Assembly (NCBI RefSeq): GCF_012222825.1
Contig: NZ_CP038017.1
Location: 372,001-436,000 of the forward strand
Direction of reading: 5' to 3'
DNA length: 64,000 nt
Origin: Allofrancisella frigidaquae
GTDB lineage: Bacteria > Pseudomonadota > Gammaproteobacteria > Francisellales > Francisellaceae
Positions 9,633 to 17,955 of this stretch are shown here, piece by piece. The position numbers were made by a program, and so were the translations under genes. The notes under the pieces were generated by a model. That model was given only the letters and a program-made list of their open reading frames with translations. It ran no database searches and was not told the DNA's origin. Numbering within the stretch: the stretch's first letter is position 1; each line of letters opens with the position of its first letter.

Positions 9633-11114
9633 TTACGAATCTAAACGCGTATCTATTTTCATTGTTACTTCCATACCTTCAAATTTGATATGTGGTAAAA
9701 CTTCAATATGACACTTGTAGTGACCCGCCATCCCCCTATTCCTTTCTACTCCTACATCTACTTTTTTAAATGGATAGTAGGATTTAGTTAAAGAATTAGG
9801 ATTTGGTGCTGTGGTTACATACTGATTTAACCATGACGTTATACTATTTTTAACCACGGTTTCATCAGCTTCTGACCCTATAACATCCCTTGTCATACAT
9901 TTAACATAGTGTGCTATTTTTGACATAGAGAATGTATAAGGTAACTTGGTTACCATTTGGCTATTTTCTGAATCATTATCATTTTCAAACTCCTCTGCCA
10001 ACTTAAGTGATTGAGCACTAAAAAAGCAAGCATTAGCAGTCTTTTTCTCATAAACCAAAGGTATAAATCCTGCTTTAGCTAAACCATACTCTTTATGATC
10101 TGGAATCAAATAATTAGTAGGTAAAACATAAGCATTAGCATCATGACTGTTATAATTATATATAGGTAGACCTTCTACTAATCCACCACTAGTAGGCCCA
10201 CAAATAGATTGGCACCACCCAGTTACTGTAAATGATCTATATAAGTTCTTAGCGAATAAAACAGCTGCATTACCCCATAGACAACTTTCATAAGGTTTAG
10301 AAATATCTACACTTTCTTTAAAGTTAGAGATGACTCCTTTACCCACTGGGTTTGTATCCGGGTGGTATGGGGCTCTTAGCATAAAATTAGGCAGTGTCAG
10401 GCCAATGTAACCTGCTGACTTAGTCTTTCTAAAAGCGTTCCATCTGCCAAAGCGTGGATGAGCCATCATACTATCTATATCTTTTATTTCAGAAAGAGAG
10501 TTATAATCTTCACCACCAAAAAAATTAGGGGAGATTGCAGCTATAAAAGGAGCATGGGAAGCCTCAGCTATTTTACCCATGGTCATAAGCCATTCAATAT
10601 CCTCTTGAGTCTTATCAAATTCATAAAGTCCTATTATAGAACCAAAAGGCTCTCCACCATATTGGTCATACTCGTGAACATATGTTTTTTGGAAAAGATC
10701 ACTACTTAATATATCAGCTGCGTTCATTTCAAAATCTTCAGCTAATTCTTCTTTATCCACATCTAGAATAGCTAATTTAGTTTTATTATTATCTATAGAA
10801 CTTGCTAATTCATAAATACTGCGCCAACTTTCTTCCAACTTTCTGAAAGTATCATCTTGTAAGACTTCCTGGACTTGGGAGCATATAACATTATCTATTT
10901 TATCCATTAAATCTTGAGCAGATACCTTATTTATAGAGTCTTTTGAATTAGATAGCAAAAAAGCTAATGCCGATAGCATTCTGCCTTCATAATTTGTTGG
11001 TTCAATAGTATCAATGCTTCCGTAATTGACTATTTCGAAATTTTCTTTAGGCTCCAAGTTTGCCGCCTGTAAAATATCACTACAAGATGCCAGTTTCTCT
11101 TTTATTTCACTCAT
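9633..11114 (-). CDS. iglB: T6SS contractile sheath large subunit IglB (TssC)
   Basis: This 493-residue protein has typical TssC/VipB signatures: an early 'R.l.aLa.LL' helix (about 40-55), a 'L..SWR.l..L' segment (about 89-100), FGSIIGLYEFD (about 157-167) and the central 'R.t..A.YigL..PnfmlR.PY' block (about 227-250). It also has the 'W..a...fa.nl..Sf...GWC..I.G...GG.V..LP' region near 290-325. It pairs with IglA to form the sheath that contracts around the IglC tube. It starts 7 bases after the iglA stop and is the best conserved gene of the cluster. Confidence 0.95.
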   Translation of the reverse strand: MSEIKEKLASCSDILQAANLEPKENFEIVNYGSIDTIEPTNYEGRMLSALAFLLSNSKDSINKVSAQDLMDKIDNVICSQVQEVLQDDTFRKLEESWRSIYELASSIDNNKTKLAILDVDKEELAEDFEMNAADILSSDLFQKTYVHEYDQYGGEPFGSIIGLYEFDKTQEDIEWLMTMGKIAEASHAPFIAAISPNFFGGEDYNSLSEIKDIDSMMAHPRFGRWNAFRKTKSAGYIGLTLPNFMLRAPYHPDTNPVGKGVISNFKESVDISKPYESCLWGNAAVLFAKNLYRSFTVTGWCQSICGPTSGGLVEGLPIYNYNSHDANAYVLPTNYLIPDHKEYGLAKAGFIPLVYEKKTANACFFSAQSLKLAEEFENDNDSENSQMVTKLPYTFSMSKIAHYVKCMTRDVIGSEADETVVKNSITSWLNQYVTTAPNPNSLTKSYYPFKKVDVGVERNRGMAGHYKCHIEVLPHIKFEGMEVTMKIDTRLDS

Positions 11115-11121
11115 ATAATAT

Positions 11122-11655
11122 TTACACCTCTTTGTTTTCTGGAGAACTTTCTATACGATAGCCACTATTATCGTCTAGCTTTAACTGTTTTATTAAGCTT
11201 TCTAGGGATTCTGGGCTAGCTGATAAATTATTCACTAGATTTCTAAATTTTCTGTTGTTATCAATTAGGGAAATATATTCTTTTAGAAGTTCTTTTACTT
11301 TCAGTAATTTTGAAAGTTCAGGTATGTTTTGAGCTATACTGTTTGGGTTAAAAGACTTCATAGACTTTAGAGGGATCTTTACATTTAGTACACCACTAGC
11401 AGGTTCAACATGGTTTTCAACATTAATATCAAGTTGTATACCCATTTCTTGCATAACAGAATCTAGATTATTACTTTCTATTTCATATACTTTACGATTT
11501 GCTAGTTCTAGAGATTTCTCTTTTGAAGAGCCTTGAGAAAAATCCCCAATAACTAATTGCTTAAGTGGCAATTCTTTAGCCTTCTTTGTACCACTAACTT
11601 CCATATCATAAGTGATATTGACACGAGATTTAGGTATAGTTTCATTAACTGACAT
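11122..11655 (-). CDS. iglA: T6SS contractile sheath small subunit IglA (TssB)
   Basis: This 177-residue protein is of TssB/VipA length. It has the family opening 'SR.NI.Y......K..LPLK.LV.GDFS' (about 10-40) and the mid-protein 'F.P..ia..ip.l..Ll..r.lL' helix (about 100-130) that binds IglB. It is the first gene of the operon. Compared with remembered F. tularensis IglA (184 residues), it shares motif order but many positions differ, in line with a second T6SS lineage. The start is an ATG with a GGAG Shine-Dalgarno at 11669-11672, at a rather long 13-base spacing. Confidence 0.93.
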   Translation of the reverse strand: MSVNETIPKSRVNITYDMEVSGTKKAKELPLKQLVIGDFSQGSSKEKSLELANRKVYEIESNNLDSVMQEMGIQLDINVENHVEPASGVLNVKIPLKSMKSFNPNSIAQNIPELSKLLKVKELLKEYISLIDNNRKFRNLVNNLSASPESLESLIKQLKLDDNSGYRIESSPENKEV

Positions 11656-12405
11656 GATTTATATTATACTCCTTTTGTTTCTTAAATTTATATGTGTATT
11701 AATACTAACTTTATAATTATATAATAATATACTTTTTTATATTTTTGTTCAAGTGTATTTTAATATTAAGTATAATTTTTTATATTTTAAATAAAAAGAT
11801 TTTATGATTAATTATTTGTTTAAATGTTGAGTGATGGAATTAGTTGGAAAGGGTTGTTGATTTAAAGTAGGAGACATTTAAGGCTGGCTTTTTATGACAA
11901 GATTTAAATAATAAAGATAGGGTAACCATAAGGAATTATTACTACACAAAAATCCTACTATTACAAAAATTTGTATAATTAAGCTAACTTTATATAAAAC
12001 TAATACACTTTGTCACCTTGGTTTCATTTGACCGATCTCAATAAAATTAATGCTTATCGTAAAATCAACCATGTTATTAACTTTTTAGGGGATGTGTATT
12101 TTTAACCTTAGAGCTCTAAATTTAGCTTGCAGCAGCTCTTGGTAAGTAAGTTTTAGATCAGAGTCTGGAATAACGAGCATTTTTCTACATTAATTACTCG
12201 GATTAACTATATTTTACCAGTACAGTGAACAAATATAGGAATGAAATGAGGACATTAACCATATTAAACAATATGGTAAAAAAAACAGGTTACAATGAGT
12301 TCAAAAAATTAAATTAGCTATAGACCTAACATCTTCTAGCTTGCATGAAGAGATTAATTTTTAGATTATACTACCAAACATATAAGTAGAAGTGAGTTCT
12401 ATAAT
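11656..12405. other. AT-rich intergenic region with decayed coding traces
   Basis: The 750 bases between iglA and rpsU contain the T6SS promoter near the iglA end and no intact gene. A short stop-to-stop frame on the plus strand at 12004-12105 reads as ordinary protein (TLSPWFHLTDLNKINAYRK and onward, 33 codons), and other frames are broken. This looks like the remains of a lost gene or insertion sequence. I could not identify the family. Confidence 0.4.
11724..11752 (-). promoter_or_regulatory. predicted sigma70 promoter of the igl/T6SS operon
   Basis: Read on the minus strand there is a -35 TTGAAC (11752-11747), a 17-base spacer and a -10 TATTAT (11729-11724). This leaves a leader of about 60 bases before the iglA ATG at 11655. 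The surroundings are almost pure A/T, as in Francisella island promoters controlled by MglA/SspA/PigR. I did not recognise a definite PigR element. No promoter test is possible from sequence alone. Confidence 0.5.
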
Positions 12406-12606
12406 TTAGTAACTAAAAGCTTTTCTAGTAGCGATTTTAGCTCTTTTAATAGCTAAGCGCTTAGCTATTTTTCTTTTTTCTGTTGGTTTGGTGTAGTGTT
12501 GCCTGTCTCGTAGCTCTTGCTTTATACCCGCTTTTTCACAAGCACGTTTAAAGTTTCTTAGACTTATATCAAATGGCTTACGTTCATCTACTCTAATACT
12601 AGGCAT
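12406..12606 (-). CDS. rpsU: small ribosomal subunit protein bS21 (paralogue)
   Basis: This 66-residue basic protein shows the bS21 pattern: a short acidic-basic start ([20 protein letters not shown]), a cysteine-containing helix (ACEKAG) and an Arg/Lys-rich C-terminal tail ([19 protein letters not shown]). bS21 sits at the 30S platform near the Shine-Dalgarno/anti-Shine-Dalgarno helix. Francisella encodes several bS21 paralogues, and one of them (bS21-2) is reported to be needed for normal production of T6SS proteins. This gene lies upstream of, and on the same strand as, the igl operon. Its ATG overlaps the stop of the cold-shock gene (TAATG), so the pair is coupled. Confidence 0.93.
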   Translation of the reverse strand: MPSIRVDERKPFDISLRNFKRACEKAGIKQELRDRQHYTKPTEKRKIAKRLAIKRAKIATRKAFSY

Positions 12607-12809
12607 TATAGCACCTCAATATTTATAGCTTCAGGACCCTTCCTACCTTCTTGTGTTTCAAAAGCAACTTGTTGACCCTCAGAAAGAGTTGAGCCATTTA
12701 GTTTAGTAATATGTACAAAAACGTCTTTACTTCCGTTGTCAGGAGTTATAAATCCAAAACCTTTTTGTTCATTAAAAAATTTAACTGTACCTTGTAATTT
12801 ATTGTTCAT
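12606..12809 (-). CDS. cold-shock domain protein, CspA family
   Basis: This 67-residue single-domain cold-shock protein has both RNA-binding motifs, KGFGFIT (RNP1, about 16-22) and VFVHI (RNP2, about 30-34), and the standard start 'GTVKFFN'. It should bind single-stranded RNA or DNA and act as an RNA chaperone. It shares one base with the following rpsU gene, so the two are made from one transcript. The pairing of a Csp with a bS21 paralogue suggests a joint role in translation control. Which csp paralogue this is cannot be decided here. Confidence 0.93.
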   Translation of the reverse strand: MNNKLQGTVKFFNEQKGFGFITPDNGSKDVFVHITKLNGSTLSEGQQVAFETQEGRKGPEAINIEVL

Positions 12810-13254
12810 TTTATTCTCTTTAATTTTTATTGGTTTATTATATCCAGATATTAAATCTGACTAGTTGTATGGACGAAGTAATGATAATTTCAGGTTCAAA
12901 CAAAAACTAAAATTACACATAAAAATCAAATCAATGAAGTTTCTTTTATCCTTACAAAGATGATAATATTATAAAATTGCTATAAAAGATAGTAAGAATA
13001 GTATTTTTTCTTTGTATATAAATGTTTTTTTGCGTATCACACACGTCACATTGTTATTTAAAAAAACAATCTCTTGTTAAATTTACTACCTATAAAGAAT
13101 TTCTTATATTTGTATACTCTTACTTTAGTAGGATAGCGGCTATAAGTATGGAGATGATAAATTTTGTAACTAATATACGGTCGGATTAACTATAATTTAG
13201 TATTCGTTAGATTGCTGACCGCGGTTTAAAATAGTAATTGATAGAGGAAGGAAA
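12810..13254. promoter_or_regulatory. divergent intergenic region between cspA-family gene and the IQ-motif gene
   Basis: These 445 bases hold no gene that I can support. They should contain the leftward promoter of csp-rpsU, with a long 5' leader as usual for cold-shock genes, and the rightward promoter of the gene at 13255. A TATAAT is present at 13191-13196 on the plus strand but lacks a convincing -35. A 14-base stretch ending in it (TCGGATTAACTATA, 13181-13194) recurs at 12198-12211. Confidence 0.35.
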
Positions 13255-14295
13255 ATGAATATTTTATTGGCAACATTTAAGGAAAGGAAAATATGTGTTA
13301 TAGAGGGGTATATTTTTTATTTGTCAAGTGGTAAAAATTCTGCTAAAGCTGGGTTTACTAATACTTGGGTTCCGATAAGAGGTTTAGAGGAATCAGGAAT
13401 TGGTTCGTTTGTCAAACCATATATTCCCAGACGAAGTTCTTCTAATAGTGAAATAATTAAATTAGTGATGGGTGATGATTTTTTTGGTTACTATGAGAAT
13501 AAAATAGGACCTGAGTATGAAGATTTTCCTGATGAGTTGCTAAAAGAACAGTTTTGTAGGCTAGGAAATATAAAAACAGCTTGTATTTCACTTAAAATTG
13601 GAGGAGGTTTTTGGAACTATAAGGGTTTCTCAGAGTGTTCCCCAAGTACAGCTGAGATTATAAGAGCATACTTACAGACCTCAAAATACTATGATTTGAA
13701 TGATTCAGGCTATAATTTTGTTGATACTGGTAAGGTATTTAAATTACATAAAGAAGCTCTTGATTGGCTTATAGTTGAGCAGAATGCAATATTCTATGGT
13801 AATAAGTTTCGTTCGTCCGAAGAGATTTTAGAGAGTGAAAAAAAACAAAAGAAAGGATTTATAAATACGCGACGAGGTAACTTTTATAACCAGGATGATT
13901 ATAACGATGAATGCCTAACTCCAACATTTCCGGGGCTAAATGAGCAGTGGTATAAAGAACAGCAAACACGGACAAAAGCAGTTACAAAAATTCAATCTAT
14001 ATATAGAGGGCAGGCTACTAGAAGCGCGATGCAAATGGAAAAAACGCGTATTTCTAAAGGGGGAATAGCTATAGAAAAATCTGACGATAAATTTTATTCA
14101 AATAAGCAAAAAGGAGGAATAACTATAGGTAGAGGAGAAGATGTTAAATTCCTTCCAAATAAGCAAAAAGGGGGAGTAACTGTAGGTAGAGAACATAATG
14201 CTAAATTTCATCCTATTTGTGTTTATTGTAAAGGAGCTGGTTTTATTGGACAAAATACTAAATGCACTTGCTGTAATGGGTCTGGCTATATATAG
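13255..14295 (+). CDS. unknown protein with IQ motif, short repeats and CxxCxGxG knuckle
   Basis: I do not recognise the first 230 of its 346 residues, and there is no signal peptide or membrane helix. Residues 246-259 (IQSIYRGQATRSAM) match the eukaryotic calmodulin-binding IQ consensus IQxxxRGxxxR. Residues about 268-320 are three imperfect copies of an 18-19-residue unit starting KGG[IV][AT][IV]. Residues 322-344 carry two CxxCxGxG elements (CVYCKGAG and CTCCNGSG), as in the DnaJ zinc domain. A strong Shine-Dalgarno (GAGGAAGG) precedes the ATG. It stands alone between csp-rpsU and mraY. A host-directed role is conceivable but only inferred. The gene at 39734-40951 has the same kind of C-terminal knuckle. 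Confidence 0.85.
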   Translation: MNILLATFKERKICVIEGYIFYLSSGKNSAKAGFTNTWVPIRGLEESGIGSFVKPYIPRRSSSNSEIIKLVMGDDFFGYYENKIGPEYEDFPDELLKEQFCRLGNIKTACISLKIGGGFWNYKGFSECSPSTAEIIRAYLQTSKYYDLNDSGYNFVDTGKVFKLHKEALDWLIVEQNAIFYGNKFRSSEEILESEKKQKKGFINTRRGNFYNQDDYNDECLTPTFPGLNEQWYKEQQTRTKAVTKIQSIYRGQATRSAMQMEKTRISKGGIAIEKSDDKFYSNKQKGGITIGRGEDVKFLPNKQKGGVTVGREHNAKFHPICVYCKGAGFIGQNTKCTCCNGSGYI

Positions 14296-14379
14296 TGTTA
14301 ACTTAAGGATTCTAAAGCTCTGTAAAAGTATTACAGGATATATTATAATGTAGCTAATTTATTTTCAGATAAAAATTGT

Positions 14380-15477
14380 ATGTTAATCTATCTTTTAAAA
14401 TGGCTTAGTCAGTATTTCTCGGCTTTTGACGTATTTAGTAGTTATGTTTCTATGAGAATACTTATGATTACTATTACATCGTTACTTATAACTTTATTAC
14501 TCGGCTCTCCCATGATACGTTGGCTTCAAAAAATGCAAATTGGCCAAGTAGTTCGTGATGAAGGTCCAAAAAGTCATTTTTCTAAAAAAAATACCCCTAC
14601 AATGGGCGGTGTCTTAATCTTATCATCTATAGTTATATCGTCACTACTATGGGGTGATCTAAGTAGTATCTATCTTTGGATTTTAATTTTTGTAGTTTTA
14701 TTTTTTGGAGCTATTGGTTTTTTCGATGATTATTTGAAACTTGTGCTTAAGCATCCAAAAGGACTGCGAGCAAAACATAAATTTGCTTTACAATCTGTTT
14801 TCTCTATTATCCTAGCGATTGTTTTATTTGTTCTATTAGAAAAAAACGGCCAAATGAATTTGTCTATACCGTTTTCTAAAGATTTATACATTCCTATGGG
14901 AATAGTGCTTTTTACCGTATTAACTTTTTTTATTATAAACGGTAGTAGTAATGCTGTTAACCTAACAGATGGTTTAGATGGGTTGGCAATTTTGCCAGTT
15001 GTGCTTGTTGCTGCTGGGTTAGGAATATACGCATATATTGAAACTAATTATAACTTATCAAGCTATTTGTTATTTAACTACCTTGGTAAACAAGGTTTGG
15101 CAGAAGTGGCTGTATTTTGCGCGGCTATTTGTGGTTCTGGTTTGGCCTTTTTATGGTTTAATTCTCATCCGGCGGAAGTGTTTATGGGGGATGTTGGTTC
15201 ACTCACGCTAGGAGCTGTACTTGGTGTAATAGCTATTATGATCCGTCAAGAGTTAATATTCTTTATCATGGGATTATTATTTGTAGTAGAGGCTATTTCT
15301 GTAATCCTTCAAGTAGGATCATATAAGCTGAGAAATGGCAAAAGAATTTTTAAAATGGCTCCAATCCACCACCATTTTGAACTAAAAGGCTGGCCAGAAA
15401 CAAAAGTAGTAGTGCGCTTTTGGATAATTTCAGTGGTATTATTTCTAATAGGCTTGATCGCTATTAAGGTTAGATAG
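14380..15477 (+). CDS. mraY: phospho-N-acetylmuramoyl-pentapeptide-transferase MraY
   Basis: This 365-residue integral membrane enzyme moves phospho-MurNAc-pentapeptide onto undecaprenyl phosphate to make lipid I. It shows the family signatures PTMGGVLIL (about 70-78), FFDDYLK with the catalytic Asp pair (about 113-120), [13 protein letters not shown] (about 191-203) and [12 protein letters not shown] near the C terminus, within about ten hydrophobic segments. It is the first gene of an mraY-murD-ftsW run. Its stop codon shares one base with the murD GTG start. Length matches the E. coli enzyme (360). Confidence 0.97.
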   Translation: MLIYLLKWLSQYFSAFDVFSSYVSMRILMITITSLLITLLLGSPMIRWLQKMQIGQVVRDEGPKSHFSKKNTPTMGGVLILSSIVISSLLWGDLSSIYLWILIFVVLFFGAIGFFDDYLKLVLKHPKGLRAKHKFALQSVFSIILAIVLFVLLEKNGQMNLSIPFSKDLYIPMGIVLFTVLTFFIINGSSNAVNLTDGLDGLAILPVVLVAAGLGIYAYIETNYNLSSYLLFNYLGKQGLAEVAVFCAAICGSGLAFLWFNSHPAEVFMGDVGSLTLGAVLGVIAIMIRQELIFFIMGLLFVVEAISVILQVGSYKLRNGKRIFKMAPIHHHFELKGWPETKVVVRFWIISVVLFLIGLIAIKVR

Positions 15478-16724
15478 TGTCTGACTTTTATTTTAATGGA
15501 TATAAAATCAATAAAATTTTACTAGTGGGGTTTGGTACTACTGGAAAAGCTATATATGATTTTTTGCAACAGTTTAATAATTTAAAGATAGATATTTCCC
15601 ATAACGATCAAGAGTTTCTAGATTATGACTTGGACACTTATGATCTAATAGCATTAAGCCCTGGTATTCCAACGAATAAATATCCATATAACCAACTTAA
15701 AGACTATAAGGCTAAATTAACTAACGATATAGATATCTTCTATAAACAAATACAACATACAGATGTAAAAACTATAGCAATTACTGGATCTAATGGTAAA
15801 AGTACAATAGTAACACTACTTAACTATGTCTTAAACCAATTAGGTCATAAAAGCATTCTTACTGGTAATATTGGTATATCGCCACTTTCTAAGCTAGCAG
15901 ATGAGTTTGATTTTTGTGTGATAGAATTATCAAGTTTTCAAATTGATTTATTACAAGAAGCAAGTTTTGCAATAGGGTGCGTGATTAATATTTCCCCAGA
16001 TCATCTAGATAGATACAAAGATTTAGCCGAATACACTCAATCGAAGCTAAATTTAGCGAATTTTAGCAAAGATTTCATTATATATGATGTTGAGGGTAAA
16101 GGCTTAAAGTATACTGGAAAGTATACTTTAGTAGATAATAGTATCTACAACGGCTCTTCAAAGTTATTGGATACAACACAAACAAAATTGTATGGTCTAC
16201 ACAATTTAGAAAATATAGTAGTGGCACTCAACATCCTAGAAAAACTAAATGTAGATACCAATAAAGCTATTGAGATAATAAAAACTTTTAATGGTCTTGA
16301 TCACCGCTGTAAATTTGTCGATAAGGTTAATCATGTTAGCTATATTAATGACTCTAAGGGAACAAATGTTGGTGCTACAATAGCAGCACTAAAGAGTATT
16401 ACAGTTAGTAAAAATATTATTCTTCTATTGGGTGGCATCGCTAAGGGAGGTGATTTTACCTTGATGGAAGAGGTTTTACAAAAATTTGTGAAATTTGTAG
16501 TTATATACGGTAGGGATAAAGATTATATTAAACAGCAAATTAGTAACTACTGTGAGTATCAGCTTTATGATAACATGAAAGATGCCTTTGTTCTAGCACA
16601 TCAAAAGTCTCAAAATGGTGATATAGTATTGTTATCTCCAGCATGTGCTAGTTTTGATGAATTTAGTGGTTATGCTGAACGTGGCAAAGTATTTGAAAAA
16701 TTAGTTCTACAATTGAAACAGTAA
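15477..16724 (+). CDS. murD: UDP-N-acetylmuramoylalanine--D-glutamate ligase MurD
   Basis: This 415-residue cytoplasmic Mur ligase adds D-glutamate to UDP-MurNAc-L-alanine using ATP. Visible features are the N-terminal Rossmann-like start (LLVGFGTTGKA), the ATP loop TGSNGKSTIVTL (about 102-113), the 'ELSSFQ' element (about 149-154), INISPDHLDRY (about 166-177) and the C-terminal domain with ALKSI, LLGG..KG and 'LLSPACASFDEF'. It starts with GTG overlapping the mraY stop by one base, which suggests translational coupling, and ends 16 bases before ftsW. Confidence 0.96.
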   Translation: MSDFYFNGYKINKILLVGFGTTGKAIYDFLQQFNNLKIDISHNDQEFLDYDLDTYDLIALSPGIPTNKYPYNQLKDYKAKLTNDIDIFYKQIQHTDVKTIAITGSNGKSTIVTLLNYVLNQLGHKSILTGNIGISPLSKLADEFDFCVIELSSFQIDLLQEASFAIGCVINISPDHLDRYKDLAEYTQSKLNLANFSKDFIIYDVEGKGLKYTGKYTLVDNSIYNGSSKLLDTTQTKLYGLHNLENIVVALNILEKLNVDTNKAIEIIKTFNGLDHRCKFVDKVNHVSYINDSKGTNVGATIAALKSITVSKNIILLLGGIAKGGDFTLMEEVLQKFVKFVVIYGRDKDYIKQQISNYCEYQLYDNMKDAFVLAHQKSQNGDIVLLSPACASFDEFSGYAERGKVFEKLVLQLKQ

Positions 16725-16740
16725 TTAGGAAATTAACTTA

Positions 16741-17949
16741 ATGCTCTATAGATTAAAGCTTTTATTAACAAAACAGAACGCAAAGAGAGAAAGAGTCAGA
16801 GCAAAACTTGAGATAGATATTTCCTTAGTTTTTATAATGCTAGGGTTACTTGCATTTGGTTGGATTATGGTAACTTCTGCATCAATGGTTGTTGCATTAG
16901 ATGATTATAACAATCCTTTTTTCTATTCCATCCGACAAGGTTTCTTTGCTATTGTGTCGATATTTTTATTTTTATTAGCTTTACTAGTTCCTACAAAAAA
17001 TTATGAGAAAAATTTTAACGCTTTCTTTTTTATAATGCTTATAGTGCTAGTAGCTGTATTAGTGCCTGGAGTTGGTAAAAGCGTTAATGGAGCAAGACGC
17101 TGGATTCCTTTGGTAATTATTAATATTCAAGTTGCAGAATTAGCTAAACTTTTAGCAATAATATTTTTCTCTGGGTATGTTGCTACAAACCTTGAGAAAA
17201 TGAGAAATTTTAAAGAAGGTATCTTAGTACCTATAACTCTATTAGGTTGTATAGCGATGCTCTTACTCATGCAACCTGATTTTGGTTCAACAGTGGTTAT
17301 ATCAATTTGTGTTTTGGGGATGCTTTTTGTTGCTGGTAGTAAAGTACGATGGTATGGCTTACTTTTAGTGGCTATGGTAACTATGGCTGCTATGTTAGTG
17401 ATTATCTCACCTTATCGTATGCATAGAATCACAGGTTTTTTAGATCCTTGGGAAAATGCCAACGGCTCAGGTTATCAGTTAGTTCAAGCACTTATTGGAT
17501 TTGGTAGAGGAAGTTGGTTTGGTGATGGGCTAGGAAATGGTGTACAAAAGCAGTTTTTTTTACCAGAAGCTCATACGGACTTTATTACATCAGTTATAGC
17601 TGAAGAGATAGGCATAGTTGGTCTAATGATATTATTGGTGGTGTATTTGTTTATAGTTTTAAAAGCTATTAATATTGCTAAATTAGCATTTGAATTAAAA
17701 AGATATTATCAAGCATTTTTAGCATATGGCGTAGGCTTTTGGATGGGTTTTCAGGTATTTGTAAATGTAGGAGTTAATACAGGAATATTGCCCACAAAAG
17801 GCTTAACGTTACCGTTTATAAGTTACGGTGGTAGTAGTTTGTTGATTATGTGTTACACAATAGGTATTTTGCTTAGAATTGACTTTGAAAACAAGCTTTT
17901 AGCAGATACTATAAACCCAAAGTATGTTTATAAAAAAAGTAAAGTTTAG
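16741..17949 (+). CDS. ftsW: septal peptidoglycan glycosyltransferase FtsW
   Basis: This 402-residue SEDS-family membrane protein polymerises lipid II at the division septum with FtsI. It has about ten membrane segments and the conserved pieces GARRWIPL, 'QPDFGS' (about 178-183), 'GSGYQ..QALIGFGRG' (about 240-255), LPEAHTDFI..VIAEE (about 270-286) and the C-terminal 'LPFISYGGSS'. RodA cannot be fully excluded, but the mraY-murD neighbourhood supports FtsW. In many genomes murG comes next. Here a convergent LRR gene follows after 6 bases. The final 180 bases are repeated near 20.1 kb. Confidence 0.93.
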   Translation: MLYRLKLLLTKQNAKRERVRAKLEIDISLVFIMLGLLAFGWIMVTSASMVVALDDYNNPFFYSIRQGFFAIVSIFLFLLALLVPTKNYEKNFNAFFFIMLIVLVAVLVPGVGKSVNGARRWIPLVIINIQVAELAKLLAIIFFSGYVATNLEKMRNFKEGILVPITLLGCIAMLLLMQPDFGSTVVISICVLGMLFVAGSKVRWYGLLLVAMVTMAAMLVIISPYRMHRITGFLDPWENANGSGYQLVQALIGFGRGSWFGDGLGNGVQKQFFLPEAHTDFITSVIAEEIGIVGLMILLVVYLFIVLKAINIAKLAFELKRYYQAFLAYGVGFWMGFQVFVNVGVNTGILPTKGLTLPFISYGGSSLLIMCYTIGILLRIDFENKLLADTINPKYVYKKSKV

Positions 17950-17955
17950 TTCTTA

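Noticed and set aside
11656-12405. Possible insertion sequence between iglA and rpsU
   Set aside because: Only a 33-codon fragment of protein-like sequence remains, with no terminal inverted repeats or recognisable transposase.
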